Shown piece by piece: positions 1-8,228 of a stretch of 37,641 nt of DNA. The stretch covers positions 1-37,641 of the forward strand of contig JALGVQ010000001.1 in NCBI GenBank assembly GCA_025774615.1, read 5' to 3'. The DNA is from a bacterium. GTDB taxonomy: Bacteria; Blakebacterota; Blakebacteria; Blakebacterales; Blakebacteraceae. How positions within the stretch are numbered: the stretch's first letter is position 1; each line of letters opens with the position of its first letter. A model generated the notes under the pieces. That model saw only the letters and a list, made by a program, of their open reading frames with translations, had not been told where the DNA came from and did not search any database. Made by a program: the position numbers and the translations under genes.

Positions 1-2
1 CA

Positions 3-1430
3 ATGGTCGTCTGCATGTCGCGTCGTATCTGCGTGGAAATGTATAACGCGCTCACCAGGCTGCGGCCACAGTGGCACAGCGATGATGACGCGAATGGCGT
101 ACTCAAGATCGTCATGAGCGGTTCAGCCTCCGATGAGCCTTCATGGCAGTCTCACATCCGTACCAAGGCAGCCCGGGAAGCCATCGCAAAACGGTATAAA
201 GATTCGGAAGACGGGCTGAAAGTAGTGATCGTCCGAGACATGTGGCTGACCGGATTCGACTGTCCGAACATGCACACCATGTATCTGGACAAGCCCATGC
301 GCAGCCACAATCTCATGCAGGCTATCGCGCGAGTGAACCGGGTCTTCAAAGACAAGCCCGGTGGCCTTGTAGTTGATTATCTCGGTATCGCCGACGCCCT
401 CAAACAGGCTCTGAACACATACACAACCAGTGGTGGACGGGGCGAAGCCACGGTCGACCATGAGCAGGCCGTCGCCGTAATGATGGAAAAGTATGAGGTT
501 GTGCAAGACATGATGCACGGCTTCGATTACAGGGCGATTCTGACAACTGAAGCGTCAAGACGGATGAGTGAAATCGCTCGGGCAATGGAGTTCATCCTCG
601 AGCTGACTGACGGCAAGAAACGCTACTTTCAGGCCGTCTCGACCCTGTCGAAAGCCTTTGCGTTAGCGGTACCCCACGAGCGAGCGCTGGAGATTAGAGA
701 CGAAGTGGGACTGTTCCAGGAGTTCCGTTCGGCGCTTGTCAAAACAACGGTTCCCGAGTCGGAGAGGACACCGTATGAGATGGAGTCAGCAATCCGGCAG
801 CTCATATCACGCGCGGTCTACTCTACCGAGGTAGTGGACATTTTCGCTGCGGCAGGTCTAGAAAAGCCGGACATTTCGATCTTATCCGACGAGTTTTTGA
901 AGGAAGTACGAGAACTGCCGCAACGAAACCTGGCACTGGAACTACTGAAAAAACTGATCAACGATGAGATCAGAACCCACATGCGCAAGAACATCGTCCA
1001 GGCTCGATCATTTGCCGATATGTTGGAGCAGGCCGTTCGAAAGTATCAGAATCGTGCTGTTGAGGCAGCCCAGGTAATCGAAGAACTCATCCAGTTGGCG
1101 AAGGATATTCGGGAGTCGCACACTCGTGGAGAGGAACTCGGTCTGACGAATGATGAAGTGGCGTTTTACGACGCACTGGCTGAGAATCAAAGCGCTCGGG
1201 ATGTGATGGGGGACGAGCAACTCTGTTTCCTGGCGCAGGAACTGGTTGACCGCGTGAAGCAGAATGTGACGATAGACTGGCAGATTCGTGAAAATGCGCG
1301 TGCTCAAATCAGAGTTCTGGTGAAACGCATTCTACGCAAATACGGGTACCCTCCTGACATGCAGCAGCGCGCGACGGAATTGGTGCTTGAGCAGACCGAG
1401 GTGCTCTGTCAGGAATGGGTGGCTTCGTAG
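3..1430 (+). CDS. hsdR: Type I restriction enzyme R subunit, C-terminal part (partial)
   Basis: This is the 3' portion of the ATP-dependent translocase/endonuclease subunit of a type I restriction-modification system. The reading frame is open at the left edge, so the nuclease domain and the first helicase lobe lie outside the window. What remains begins in the second RecA-like lobe. Residues about 78-112 carry the motif V/VI region of HsdR helicases ([16 protein letters not shown], then [10 protein letters not shown] with its arginines). The rest is the long helical C-terminal region that in this family docks onto the HsdM/HsdS methylase. The HsdM and HsdS genes are not in view, and nothing downstream belongs to the system. 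The gene looks less GC-rich than the metabolic genes further right, as expected for a mobile defence gene. Family assignment is confident; whether the system is intact cannot be judged. Confidence 0.9.
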   Translation: MVVCMSRRICVEMYNALTRLRPQWHSDDDANGVLKIVMSGSASDEPSWQSHIRTKAAREAIAKRYKDSEDGLKVVIVRDMWLTGFDCPNMHTMYLDKPMRSHNLMQAIARVNRVFKDKPGGLVVDYLGIADALKQALNTYTTSGGRGEATVDHEQAVAVMMEKYEVVQDMMHGFDYRAILTTEASRRMSEIARAMEFILELTDGKKRYFQAVSTLSKAFALAVPHERALEIRDEVGLFQEFRSALVKTTVPESERTPYEMESAIRQLISRAVYSTEVVDIFAAAGLEKPDISILSDEFLKEVRELPQRNLALELLKKLINDEIRTHMRKNIVQARSFADMLEQAVRKYQNRAVEAAQVIEELIQLAKDIRESHTRGEELGLTNDEVAFYDALAENQSARDVMGDEQLCFLAQELVDRVKQNVTIDWQIRENARAQIRVLVKRILRKYGYPPDMQQRATELVLEQTEVLCQEWVAS

Positions 1431-1446
1431 GCGGCCTCTGCCCTCC

Positions 1447-2433
1447 ATGCCAATGAATAAGCCTTCCCTTCAGCGTGTTGCAGGCATCGATCTTGGATCG
1501 AACAGTCTGAAGATGGCTGTTGCCGGCCTGAGAAAAAGCGGGATCCCTGAGGTCACCCTCAGGGAGAGGATCCCGCTTCGGCTCGCCACCGATGCCTTCG
1601 ACCGTGAGGAATTCAGTGATGAGACCGTCGACAGGCTGATCGAAGCATGCTGGCGATTCTCCGAGATCCTTGAGCGGGTGCAAGTCGGATGCTACCGGGC
1701 CGTTGGCACAGAGGCATTCCGCCGGACGGAGAACGCAGAGCAGACCGTATCCCGCATTCGCGAAGGGAGTGGTCTGCAGGTTGAGATCCTCACTGCTGAG
1801 ATGGAGGCCTGGCTGGTGCTGCAGGCCATCAGAGGCCAGATGATCGGTGGGCGGGAGCCTGACATCATCATCGATCTGGGCGGAGGAAGCCTTGAGATCA
1901 GCGCACCGGCCGGAGAGGAAGAAGTCGGCCTGAGGCTTGAAAGCCACTCACTCGGGCTTGCTGCCCGATTCGCGACCTTCATCGAGTCCCGCTTACCAGA
2001 CAGGGAAACCCGCCTGCAGCTTCGTCTCAAGGCGGCGAATCTGGCTTCTGAGCTGGCATCCGACCTTCTGGACAGCGGAGGAGTGGATACCATCGTCATA
2101 ACGGGCGGGCAGGCAAGCATGCTCGATTCTCTGGCAGTGCAATGGGGGATGTGGGGTGAGGAATATTCCTCGCTCAATGGCATTACCCCAGGGGAACTCA
2201 ATCAGCTCTGTGATAAAACCGTCTTTCTGGAGACAGATTCATTGATCGCCTGTGGAATACCGTCCGATCGCGCGCCGATGCTTTCCGGTGCAGCCGCATT
2301 CTACCATGCGATCGCCGTTCGCGCAGGTGCCTCACGCATCATAATCCCCCGAACCGGTCTCATGGATGGTGTCCTGCTCACACTGCCGGAAGAGGGGCAT
2401 CTCTGGCCTCCTGGTGAGGAAAGCAGTAGTTGA
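1447..2433 (+). CDS. Ppx/GppA-family phosphatase (exopolyphosphatase / pppGpp phosphatase)
   Basis: A member of the ASKHA-fold Ppx/GppA family, whose members hydrolyse polyphosphate or the 5' phosphate of pppGpp in the cytoplasm. The first nucleotide-binding motif (GIDLGSNSLKMAV) sits near the N-terminus, the GTEAFRRTEN segment follows, and the second phosphate-binding motif is DLGGGSLEI. The last conserved block ends in RTGLMDGVLL. At about 328 residues it is the short form: only the two Ppx/GppA domains, without the C-terminal HD-like domain of E. coli Ppx. The frame is open to 1387, which would overlap hsdR by 44 bases, but the added residues do not resemble the family. ATG 1447 (or 1453) places the motif at the usual distance. 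No strong Shine-Dalgarno sequence is visible. Polyphosphatase versus pppGpp phosphatase activity cannot be told from sequence. Confidence 0.85.
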   Translation: MPMNKPSLQRVAGIDLGSNSLKMAVAGLRKSGIPEVTLRERIPLRLATDAFDREEFSDETVDRLIEACWRFSEILERVQVGCYRAVGTEAFRRTENAEQTVSRIREGSGLQVEILTAEMEAWLVLQAIRGQMIGGREPDIIIDLGGGSLEISAPAGEEEVGLRLESHSLGLAARFATFIESRLPDRETRLQLRLKAANLASELASDLLDSGGVDTIVITGGQASMLDSLAVQWGMWGEEYSSLNGITPGELNQLCDKTVFLETDSLIACGIPSDRAPMLSGAAAFYHAIAVRAGASRIIIPRTGLMDGVLLTLPEEGHLWPPGEESSS

Positions 2434-2460
2434 CAATACTACCGTCTCATAGCTTGTTAT
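2430..2460 (+). promoter_or_regulatory. Possible promoter ahead of nif3 leader
   Basis: A perfect -35 hexamer TTGACA (2430-2435) overlaps the stop codon of the phosphatase gene. A weak -10-like TGTTAT (2455-2460) lies 19 bases further on, slightly longer than the ideal 17. Transcription would start near 2467 and include the structured stretch before nif3. This is motif matching only. Confidence 0.25.
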
Positions 2461-2486
2461 TAAAGCTGGTCACTATTCGACATATG

Positions 2487-2591
2487 GTGGGCCTGGAACG
2501 AGGGTAGATGGACCGTCGAGCGAGAATACATAGACGAGGCAACCTCGTTTCCGCAGCAGAGTGCACCCTGGCCCGGGTGCATTTTTTATTT
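2487..2591 (+). ncRNA. Candidate structured leader or small RNA before nif3
   Basis: The gap between the phosphatase gene and nif3 contains local inverted repeats besides the terminator. ACGAGG (2534-2539) faces CCTCGT (2543-2548) across a short loop. An upstream GAACGAGG (about 2496-2503) could compete for the same CCTCGT strand. GGGCC near 2489-2493 is complementary to GGCCC (2570-2574) in the terminator loop and stem, so an alternative anti-terminator pairing can be drawn. Together with the terminator this would be an RNA of roughly 110-125 nucleotides. I do not recognise it as a T-box, a known riboswitch, 6S RNA or SRP RNA. It may be a leader controlling nif3, a free small RNA, or chance pairing. 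Confidence 0.35.
2562..2591 (+). terminator. Intrinsic terminator / attenuator upstream of nif3
   Basis: A perfect seven-base-pair stem (TGCACCC 2562-2568 with GGGTGCA 2575-2581) around a six-base loop is followed directly by TTTTTTATTT. This is the clearest rho-independent terminator in the window. It lies only about 20 bases before the nif3 start, so it either ends the phosphatase transcript or acts as an attenuator inside the nif3 leader. Confidence 0.85.
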
Positions 2592-2610
2592 GTGGGAAGG
2601 GGGGATCTCA

Positions 2611-3720
2611 TTGGCATTGCCTGCTGAGATATATGCGGCTCTGAATGACCGCTACCCGTTCTCATCTGCCTACGAGTGGGACAACAGTGGCTGGCAGGTG
2701 ATGTCTGGCAGGGAGGTCGAGAGGTGCCTTTTCGCCCTCGACCCATCCCCGGAAGCCCTCAAGCGGGCAATCGATCAGGATGCCCAGCTCATCGTCACCC
2801 ACCATCCTCTCATTCTTCCATCCATTTCAGCCATCGATACTACAACTGTTCAGGGCTCTATCGCGAAGCTGCTCCTTGTTTCCGATATCGGACTCCTTGC
2901 CGCTCATACAAACGCTGATCGCCAGATCGATGGAATCAGTGGAGCACTGGCAGATCTGATCGGGCTTGAGGAACAGCAGATCCTGGCACCGGACGAGCAG
3001 GGCACCTTCTACAAGCTGGTCACCTTTGTACCCGATAATTATACGGAGGTGCTGCGTGCCGGACTCGGAGCGGCCGGCGCCGGTGTGATCGGGAACTATG
3101 AGGAATGCAGCTTTACGATCGCGGGTATCGGATCGTATCGGCCAACATCAGGCGCTCGACCACTCGTGGGCGAAGTCGGACAGATGGAGCATGTGAATGA
3201 ACAGCGCCTGGAGATGCTGGTACCCGGAGCGGCAGTTGACCAGGTCATCGAGGCTCTGAAGCTCCATCATCCTTACGATGAAGTGGCGTTCGATCTTTTC
3301 CAGACGTTCGGACAGGGGGGTGCACTCGGCTCCGGTGTCATCGGTGTCCTGCCTGAACCGGCGGAGACCATGGACGTTCTCGCGAGCGTGAAAGAAGTAT
3401 TCGGGGGGATAGACCTGCAGGTGGCCGGACCTGAAGAAGGTGAGGTGCAGCTGGTCGCCGTTGCCGGCGGCAGCACATCGAACCTGCTGGCAGTTGCCGC
3501 GGCCCGCGGTGCCCAGCTCTTCATCGGAGGCGACCTGAAATACCATGATATCATGGATGCGGCGGGTTCGATGGTGTGTGTGGACGCCGGACACAGAGCA
3601 ACAGAACAACCGGGAGTCGCACGACTGGCAGATGTCGTCCAACGCGCTGCGGCCCGCAATCACTGGGAGCTTGAAGTGGAAGTGTTTCTGGAGGATGCGG
3701 CAGTGAGCCGAGTCTTCTGA
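2611..3720 (+). CDS. Nif3-like dinuclear metal-centre protein (YqfO/YbgI type)
   Basis: Nif3/DUF34 family protein, a conserved bacterial metal-binding protein often labelled GTP cyclohydrolase 1 type 2; its physiological role is still unclear. Metal-site motifs are visible: VTHHPL (His64, His65 counting from the chosen start), AHTNAD (His99, Asp103) and, near the C-terminus, GGDLKYHD followed by DAGHRATEQ. The 369-residue length fits the long YqfO form, with a PII-like domain of about 110 residues inserted between the two halves. I chose TTG 2611 because a purine-rich Shine-Dalgarno stretch (GGGAAGGGGGG, about 2594-2604) lies just upstream; a TTG at 2590 sits inside the terminator T-tract. 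The gene leads a cluster with a zinc-ribbon coiled-coil gene and an RNase HI gene, a pairing seen in many bacteria. It is probably controlled by the terminator just upstream. Confidence 0.9.
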   Translation: MALPAEIYAALNDRYPFSSAYEWDNSGWQVMSGREVERCLFALDPSPEALKRAIDQDAQLIVTHHPLILPSISAIDTTTVQGSIAKLLLVSDIGLLAAHTNADRQIDGISGALADLIGLEEQQILAPDEQGTFYKLVTFVPDNYTEVLRAGLGAAGAGVIGNYEECSFTIAGIGSYRPTSGARPLVGEVGQMEHVNEQRLEMLVPGAAVDQVIEALKLHHPYDEVAFDLFQTFGQGGALGSGVIGVLPEPAETMDVLASVKEVFGGIDLQVAGPEEGEVQLVAVAGGSTSNLLAVAAARGAQLFIGGDLKYHDIMDAAGSMVCVDAGHRATEQPGVARLADVVQRAAARNHWELEVEVFLEDAAVSRVF

Positions 3721-3759
3721 TACCGAACCTTTAATCTGACATGACAGGGATACATACGG

Positions 3760-4479
3760 ATGCGCGAACAACTCACTGAGTTGGCCAGACTGCAGGAAAT
3801 AGATGACCAGCTGGCAAAGTTGGAACGATCGAAAGGCGATTATCCGCAGAGGATAGATGAACTTGAATCTGAACTGACGAGACGTGTGCAGCTTCAGCAG
3901 GGCATGGAGGAAGAGGAGAAGGACCTCCAGAAGGAGCAGCGGAACCTGGAACGCCAGATCAAGGATCATCAGGCCAGGGTCGCCAAACTCCAGGATCGTC
4001 TGGGCGAGGTGAAGACGAACAAGGAGTGGGACGCACTTCAGAAGGAGATGGATGCCGCCAAGGGGGAGCTGTCAGGCGTGGAAGACCATCTGCTCGAAAT
4101 CATGGAGAAGATCGAGGGAGCAGGAGATGATCCTGAGACCGATGGTGAAGAGCTCGATGATTTCAAGCCTCACGCTGAAGCCGAGATCAAGGATCTGAAA
4201 GTAAAACTGAGCGGCGTCGATTCCAAGATGGCCAGGATCAGAAGTGAGCGGGACGCTCTGACGGTACATCTGGATGACGGCCTCAAGCGTATCTACAACA
4301 GGGTCAAGGAAGGTAAACAGGGCACAGCGGTCGTACCGGTTGTCCGGGGTGCCTGTGGGGGCTGCTACAATCGCATTCCACCTCAGACCATCACCGAGAT
4401 CCGAAGAGCCGAGCGGCCGATCACCTGTGAGAACTGCGGACGCATCATGTTGTGGTTCGGTGAGGATGAGGGATCGTGA
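3760..4479 (+). CDS. Coiled-coil protein with C4 zinc ribbon (zf-RING_7 family)
   Basis: A 239-residue protein with two parts. Residues about 1-175 are charged heptad-like sequence typical of a long coiled-coil hairpin (many Glu, Lys, Leu and Gln). Residues about 195-230 form a four-cysteine zinc ribbon: Cys199 and Cys202 (GACGGCYN), then Cys223 and Cys226 (CENCGRIM). This matches the PF02591 C4-type zinc-ribbon family. Its function is not firmly established; nucleic-acid or protein binding is proposed. It lies 39 bases after nif3, and its stop codon overlaps the GTG start of the RNase HI gene. That conserved linkage suggests a shared role with those two, but no reaction can be assigned. Confidence 0.85.
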   Translation: MREQLTELARLQEIDDQLAKLERSKGDYPQRIDELESELTRRVQLQQGMEEEEKDLQKEQRNLERQIKDHQARVAKLQDRLGEVKTNKEWDALQKEMDAAKGELSGVEDHLLEIMEKIEGAGDDPETDGEELDDFKPHAEAEIKDLKVKLSGVDSKMARIRSERDALTVHLDDGLKRIYNRVKEGKQGTAVVPVVRGACGGCYNRIPPQTITEIRRAERPITCENCGRIMLWFGEDEGS

Positions 4480-4916
4480 CGACCGGGGGAACGCAGGTAT
4501 CGGCATGGGTTGATGGTGGAGCCCGGGGGAATCCGGGACATGCCGGATTTGGTGTACTCATCACGCTGGATGGTGTCGGTGAGATATACAGGCGGGCTTC
4601 CTATCTCGGTGAGACGACCAACAATCAGGCCGAATATCGCGCTCTGATCCACTGTTTACAGGCGCTGGAGGAGATGGGCCTCAGCAATGGTGTCATCTAT
4701 TCCGATTCTGAATTACTGGTGAAACACCTCTCGGGCGAGTATCGTGTAAAGAATCAGCAGTTGAAGCCTCTCTATGATGACGCTGTCGAGAGGCTGAAGC
4801 GGCTGGATGGAATAAGCGTGAAACATGTCCGCCGGGAGATGAATGTCGAAGCTGACAGACTCGCTAACGCGGGAATCGACTGGGGACTGGCAGAAATTGA
4901 GGAGACGGCCGGGTGA
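4476..4916 (+). CDS. Ribonuclease HI family protein
   Basis: An RNase HI-fold enzyme of 146 residues that should cleave the RNA strand of RNA-DNA hybrids with two metal ions. The four acidic catalytic residues are all present: Asp13 (VDGGARGNPG), Glu53 (NNQAEYRAL), Asp77 (YSDSELL) and Asp127 (VEADRLAN). The sequence RVKNQQLKPLYDD is typical of the short RNase HI group found next to zinc-ribbon genes, rather than E. coli RnhA. The GTG start overlaps the previous stop as GTGA, so translation is probably coupled. Unusually, the last 16 coding bases (4901-4916) also form the 5' strand of the outermost helix of the RNase P RNA that follows. RNA processing at that site could therefore cut this gene's message. 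Confidence 0.9.
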   Translation: MTTGGTQVSAWVDGGARGNPGHAGFGVLITLDGVGEIYRRASYLGETTNNQAEYRALIHCLQALEEMGLSNGVIYSDSELLVKHLSGEYRVKNQQLKPLYDDAVERLKRLDGISVKHVRREMNVEADRLANAGIDWGLAEIEETAG

Positions 4917-5268
4917 TCACGCGTTTCCTCCTTCGGGAGGGAGACGTGAGGAAAGTCCGGACTCCACAGGACAGGATGCTGGGTAACTCCCAGGCGGGGT
5001 GACCCGACGGAAAGTGCCACAGAAAATAAACCGCCAGCCTTCGGGCAGGTAAGGGTGAAAAGGTGGGGTAAGAGCCCACCGCCGTTCCGGGCGATCGGAC
5101 GGGCACGGCAAACCCCATCCGGAGCAAGGTCAAATAGGGGAGCAGAGGTGGTCCGCCTCACTATGACTCCCGGGTAGGCCGCAGGAGGCGTCGGGTAACC
5201 GGCGTCCCAGACAGATGATCGCCGCCGACCCTCGGGTCGGTACAGAATCCGGCTTACAGGCCGTCTCC
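4901..5268 (+). ncRNA. rnpB: RNase P RNA, bacterial type A
   Basis: The catalytic RNA of ribonuclease P, which removes 5' leaders from tRNA precursors. Hallmark conserved stretches appear in order: GAGGAAAGTCCGGACTCC near 4949, ACAGAAAATAAACCGCC near 5020, GGTGGGGTAAGAGCCCACC near 5061, CCGGAGCAAGGTCAAATAGG near 5118, AGACAGATGATCGCC near 5209 and ACAGAATCCGGCTTA near 5242. Two TTCG-capped hairpins, CCTCCTTCGGGAGG and GCCTTCGGGC, are visible. The ends are set by a perfect ten-base P1 helix: GGAGACGGCC (4901-4910) pairs with GGCCGTCTCC (5259-5268). The layout, including the P15/P16-like arm, fits type A. I see no promoter directly upstream and no T-run after it, so it may be cut from a longer transcript. 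The 5' strand of P1 lies inside the RNase HI gene. Confidence 0.97.
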
Positions 5269-5309
5269 CTGTTATTACCAGATCGATATGGTGGAGGTAC
5301 AAGGCGTAC

Positions 5310-7016
5310 GTGAGCTACCAATGGCAGATCCAGGAACCGGCACCTGCAGAGGCCGTCAGAGATCTCGCCGGCCAGATCGACCTCAGCCCTGAAATTCTTT
5401 CAATCCTCTACCAGCGCGGTCATGTATCGATTGCCGCGTTGGACGAGTTCCTCACTCCCGATCTGAGCAGTGGGCACGATCCTTTCCTGATGCACGGCAT
5501 GGATATTGCGGTCGACAGGATCCAGGGAGCTCTGGATGCAGAGGAACGGATACGTGTGCATGGTGACTATGATGTCGACGGTGTTACAGCCGCGGCACTG
5601 CTCGTGCGCATTCTACGCCTCCTCGGTATCGAAACCGACGCGCGCATTCCCCACCGGACTTCCGATGGTTACGGCCTCAGCATGGAGGCTGTAGAACAGG
5701 CAGCTGATGATGGCATTTCCCTGATTATAACCGTCGATTGCGGGATCAGTGCCATCCCGGAGGTAGAGAGAGCAGGAGAGCTTGATATTGATGTGATCGT
5801 GACCGATCACCACAAACCAGGCCCTCAGGTACCGCACGCCGTTGCGGTTCTCAATCCCCACCAGAATGACTGCTCCTATCCCTTTACCGACCTGTGCGGT
5901 GTCGGGATTGCCTACAAACTGGCATGCGCGCTCAACCCAGCAGGGACAGAATCCTCCCTCCTTGAATACCTCGATCTCGTCGCGCTCGGTACGACAGCCG
6001 ATGTCGTACCGTTAAAAGGGGAGAACCGTGTATTCGTGAAATACGGACTCCCCCAGTTGGCCAGAACGAGATGGCCCGGCCTGAAGGCGCTCATCGACCG
6101 GGTCGGCCTGAAGGGGCACCAGGTGAGCGCGGGAGAGGCGGTCTTTTCACTCGCTCCACGTATCAATGCCGCCGGCCGTATGGGCGATGCTCGTGACGCC
6201 TTTGATCTTCTGCTCACCGACAACGAATTTGAAGGCGCCGAACTGGCTATGCGCCTCGACGACTACAACAAAGAACGCCGGCTTGCTGACAGGAGCACCC
6301 TGCAGAGCGCTGAGGAGCTGCTGGATGCTGAGGATGCCCTGGATGATCGGCACTCACTGGTGCTCTGCGCTGAGGACTGGCACCCGGGGGTGATCGGTAT
6401 TGTGGCAAGCCGTCTGGTTGAACGCTACCACCTGCCGACGGTTCTGGTAGCAATGGACGGAGATGAGGGGAGAGGCAGCGCACGGAGTATCGAAGGATTC
6501 GATCTGTATAATGCCCTTGTTGAGTGCGCCGAACACCTGGTGGAATTCGGTGGGCATCCGCGGGCGGCAGGTCTCTGCATAACAAGAGAGAATTTCGATC
6601 AATTTTCCGAGGCGTTCGATACTATAGCGCGCAACAAATTACAGGAATGCGATATAGAGCCATCTATTAAAGTAGATTGTGAGATTAATGCTGACAATCT
6701 GGATACCGTTTTTCTCGGTGAACTGAAATTGCTGGAGCCGTTCGGTGCCGGGAACCGCCGCCCGACGCTCCTCCTGAGAAAAGCACAGGTCCTCGGTTCC
6801 CCAAAGAGAGTGGGCGGGGATGGCGCGCACCTCAAGTTCATGGTGGACATCGGAAATGGTAACGGAGTCGATGTTATAGGATTCAACCTTGGTGACCGGA
6901 TCGATGACCTTGCAGCCGGTGCGATCGACCTGGTTTTCGCCTTTGAAGAGAACGAGTTCAGAGGTGTTCGCCGCGCCCAGATCAGATTGAAGGACATGCG
7001 CCCCGCCACTCCTTGA
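5310..7016 (+). CDS. recJ: Single-stranded-DNA-specific exonuclease RecJ
   Basis: A 5'-3' single-strand DNA exonuclease used in recombination and base-excision/mismatch repair. DHH-superfamily motifs are clear: HGDYDVDG (residues 84-91), TVDCGIS (about 141-147) and TDHHKPG (DHH at 166-168). The DHHA1 domain motif is VEFGGHPRAAG, about residue 410. A C-terminal OB-like domain follows and ends near the stop. The length of 568 residues is normal. The GTG start follows a GGAGG (5293-5297) at a somewhat long 12-base spacing. The gene starts 41 bases after the RNase P RNA with no terminator between, so read-through transcription is likely. Three nucleic-acid hydrolases (RNase HI, RNase P RNA, RecJ) thus lie in a row. 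Confidence 0.95.
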   Translation: MSYQWQIQEPAPAEAVRDLAGQIDLSPEILSILYQRGHVSIAALDEFLTPDLSSGHDPFLMHGMDIAVDRIQGALDAEERIRVHGDYDVDGVTAAALLVRILRLLGIETDARIPHRTSDGYGLSMEAVEQAADDGISLIITVDCGISAIPEVERAGELDIDVIVTDHHKPGPQVPHAVAVLNPHQNDCSYPFTDLCGVGIAYKLACALNPAGTESSLLEYLDLVALGTTADVVPLKGENRVFVKYGLPQLARTRWPGLKALIDRVGLKGHQVSAGEAVFSLAPRINAAGRMGDARDAFDLLLTDNEFEGAELAMRLDDYNKERRLADRSTLQSAEELLDAEDALDDRHSLVLCAEDWHPGVIGIVASRLVERYHLPTVLVAMDGDEGRGSARSIEGFDLYNALVECAEHLVEFGGHPRAAGLCITRENFDQFSEAFDTIARNKLQECDIEPSIKVDCEINADNLDTVFLGELKLLEPFGAGNRRPTLLLRKAQVLGSPKRVGGDGAHLKFMVDIGNGNGVDVIGFNLGDRIDDLAAGAIDLVFAFEENEFRGVRRAQIRLKDMRPATP

Positions 7017-7041
7017 TTCGAAGCGAGCTGACACGTACATT
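7013..7041 (+). promoter_or_regulatory. Possible sigma-70-type promoter of the acyl-CoA operon
   Basis: TTGATT (7013-7018, overlapping the recJ stop) and TACATT (7036-7041) are separated by exactly 17 bases, each matching four of six consensus positions. Transcription would start near 7048, giving a leader of about 40 bases before the GTG at 7086. The position suits the nine-gene acyl-CoA operon. This is sequence matching only. Confidence 0.35.
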
Positions 7042-7085
7042 GCGACGGCCCTCCCGTGCGTCACCACCTGGCCGAGGAACGCATC

Positions 7086-8228
7086 GTGCAACTTACCGAC
7101 GAAGCCAAGATGGTTCGAGAGATGGTCCGCGGATTCGCCGAGAACGAATTACGGCCCATCGCCGCTGAGATAGATCGGGATGAGCGCTTCCCCCATGAAA
7201 GTATCAAGAAGATGGCTGAGCTTGGATTGCTCGGTATCACTATCCCTGAAGAAGAGGGTGGCAGTGGTATGGACACCCTCTGTTACGCGATTGCGGTCGA
7301 GGAGACCGCTCGTGTCTGCGGTTCCACCGCACTGATCCTCGCGGCACACATCTCACTTGCATGTCAGCCGATCCATCTTTTCGGTAGTGCCGGGCAGAAG
7401 GAAAAATATCTCCAGCCGCTTGCTTCCGGAACAGTCCTCGGAGCGTACGGACTCTCAGAGGCCGATGCCGGTTCGGATGCAGGAGCCACAAAGACCACCG
7501 CCCGCCTCGACGGTGACGTATGGGTGATCAATGGCGCAAAGATGTGGATCACGAATGCCCTGCAGGCCGACACCATGGTGTTTACCGCCCGCACTGGCGG
7601 CGACAAGGATGGAACCCGCGATATCAGCTCGTTTATCGTTGACCCCCGTACAGAGGGTGTCACCGTCAATCCGATCACGGGAAAGCTCGGGGTTCGCGGT
7701 TCAACGACCTGCGAAGTGGTGTTCGAGGATGTCCGGATCCCTCCTGAAGACCTTCTCGGTGATCCGGGGAAGGGATTCAGGCAATTCCTGACCATCCTCG
7801 ACGGCGGCCGCATCAGTATCGGAGCCATGGCTCTTGGACTGGCCCAGGGGGCATACGAGGAAGCCCTACGGTTTACGCAGGAACGGGAACAGTTCGGGCG
7901 CAAGATCGCGAAATTCCAGGCCGTCGCCTTCACCCTTGCCGAGATGGCCACACGGATCGAAGCCTCCCGGCATCTCATTTACAGCGCCGCCATCAAAAAA
8001 GAGGCCGGGGAGAACATCATCTCGGCTTCGGCAATGGCCAAATACTACGCCAGCGAGACGGCTCAATGGGTAACCACAAAAGCGATCCAGCTTCATGGAG
8101 GGTACGGGTATACAAAGGAATATCCCGTTGAGCGGATGTGGCGGGACGCCAAGCTCACGACCATTGGTGAGGGAACAAGCGAGATACAGCTGCTGATCAT
8201 ATCAAGGGAGATCCTGACAGAATTATGA
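7086..8228 (+). CDS. Acyl-CoA dehydrogenase (first copy)
   Basis: An FAD-dependent acyl-CoA dehydrogenase that oxidises an acyl-CoA to the trans-2-enoyl-CoA and passes electrons to electron-transfer flavoprotein. The family signature is in [18 protein letters not shown] and in the C-terminal [20 protein letters not shown]. The catalytic base is the Glu in GEGTSEIQ (about residue 362), the short/medium-chain position. From GTG 7086 the protein has 380 residues, the usual size. That start has a GAGGAA Shine-Dalgarno sequence seven bases upstream, while a GTG at 7056 would add ten unconserved residues. It is the first gene of the operon and its stop overlaps the next start as ATGA. The second copy at 11286 suggests a different chain length or a branched substrate for one of them. 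No ETF genes are in view. Confidence 0.93.
   Translation: MQLTDEAKMVREMVRGFAENELRPIAAEIDRDERFPHESIKKMAELGLLGITIPEEEGGSGMDTLCYAIAVEETARVCGSTALILAAHISLACQPIHLFGSAGQKEKYLQPLASGTVLGAYGLSEADAGSDAGATKTTARLDGDVWVINGAKMWITNALQADTMVFTARTGGDKDGTRDISSFIVDPRTEGVTVNPITGKLGVRGSTTCEVVFEDVRIPPEDLLGDPGKGFRQFLTILDGGRISIGAMALGLAQGAYEEALRFTQEREQFGRKIAKFQAVAFTLAEMATRIEASRHLIYSAAIKKEAGENIISASAMAKYYASETAQWVTTKAIQLHGGYGYTKEYPVERMWRDAKLTTIGEGTSEIQLLIISREILTEL

Noticed and set aside
1387-1446. Upstream start of the phosphatase gene inside hsdR
   Set aside because: The added residues are Arg-rich and unlike the family; ATG 1447 gives the normal N-terminus.
2466-2591. Reading the nif3 leader as a T-box, known riboswitch, 6S or SRP RNA
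   Set aside because: None of the diagnostic conserved sequences I know for these classes is present, so it is left as an unassigned structured RNA.
4772-5321. Several open frames on the minus strand over the RNase P RNA
   Set aside because: The region is fully explained by conserved RNase P RNA motifs and P1 pairing; the translated sequences are non-biological in composition.
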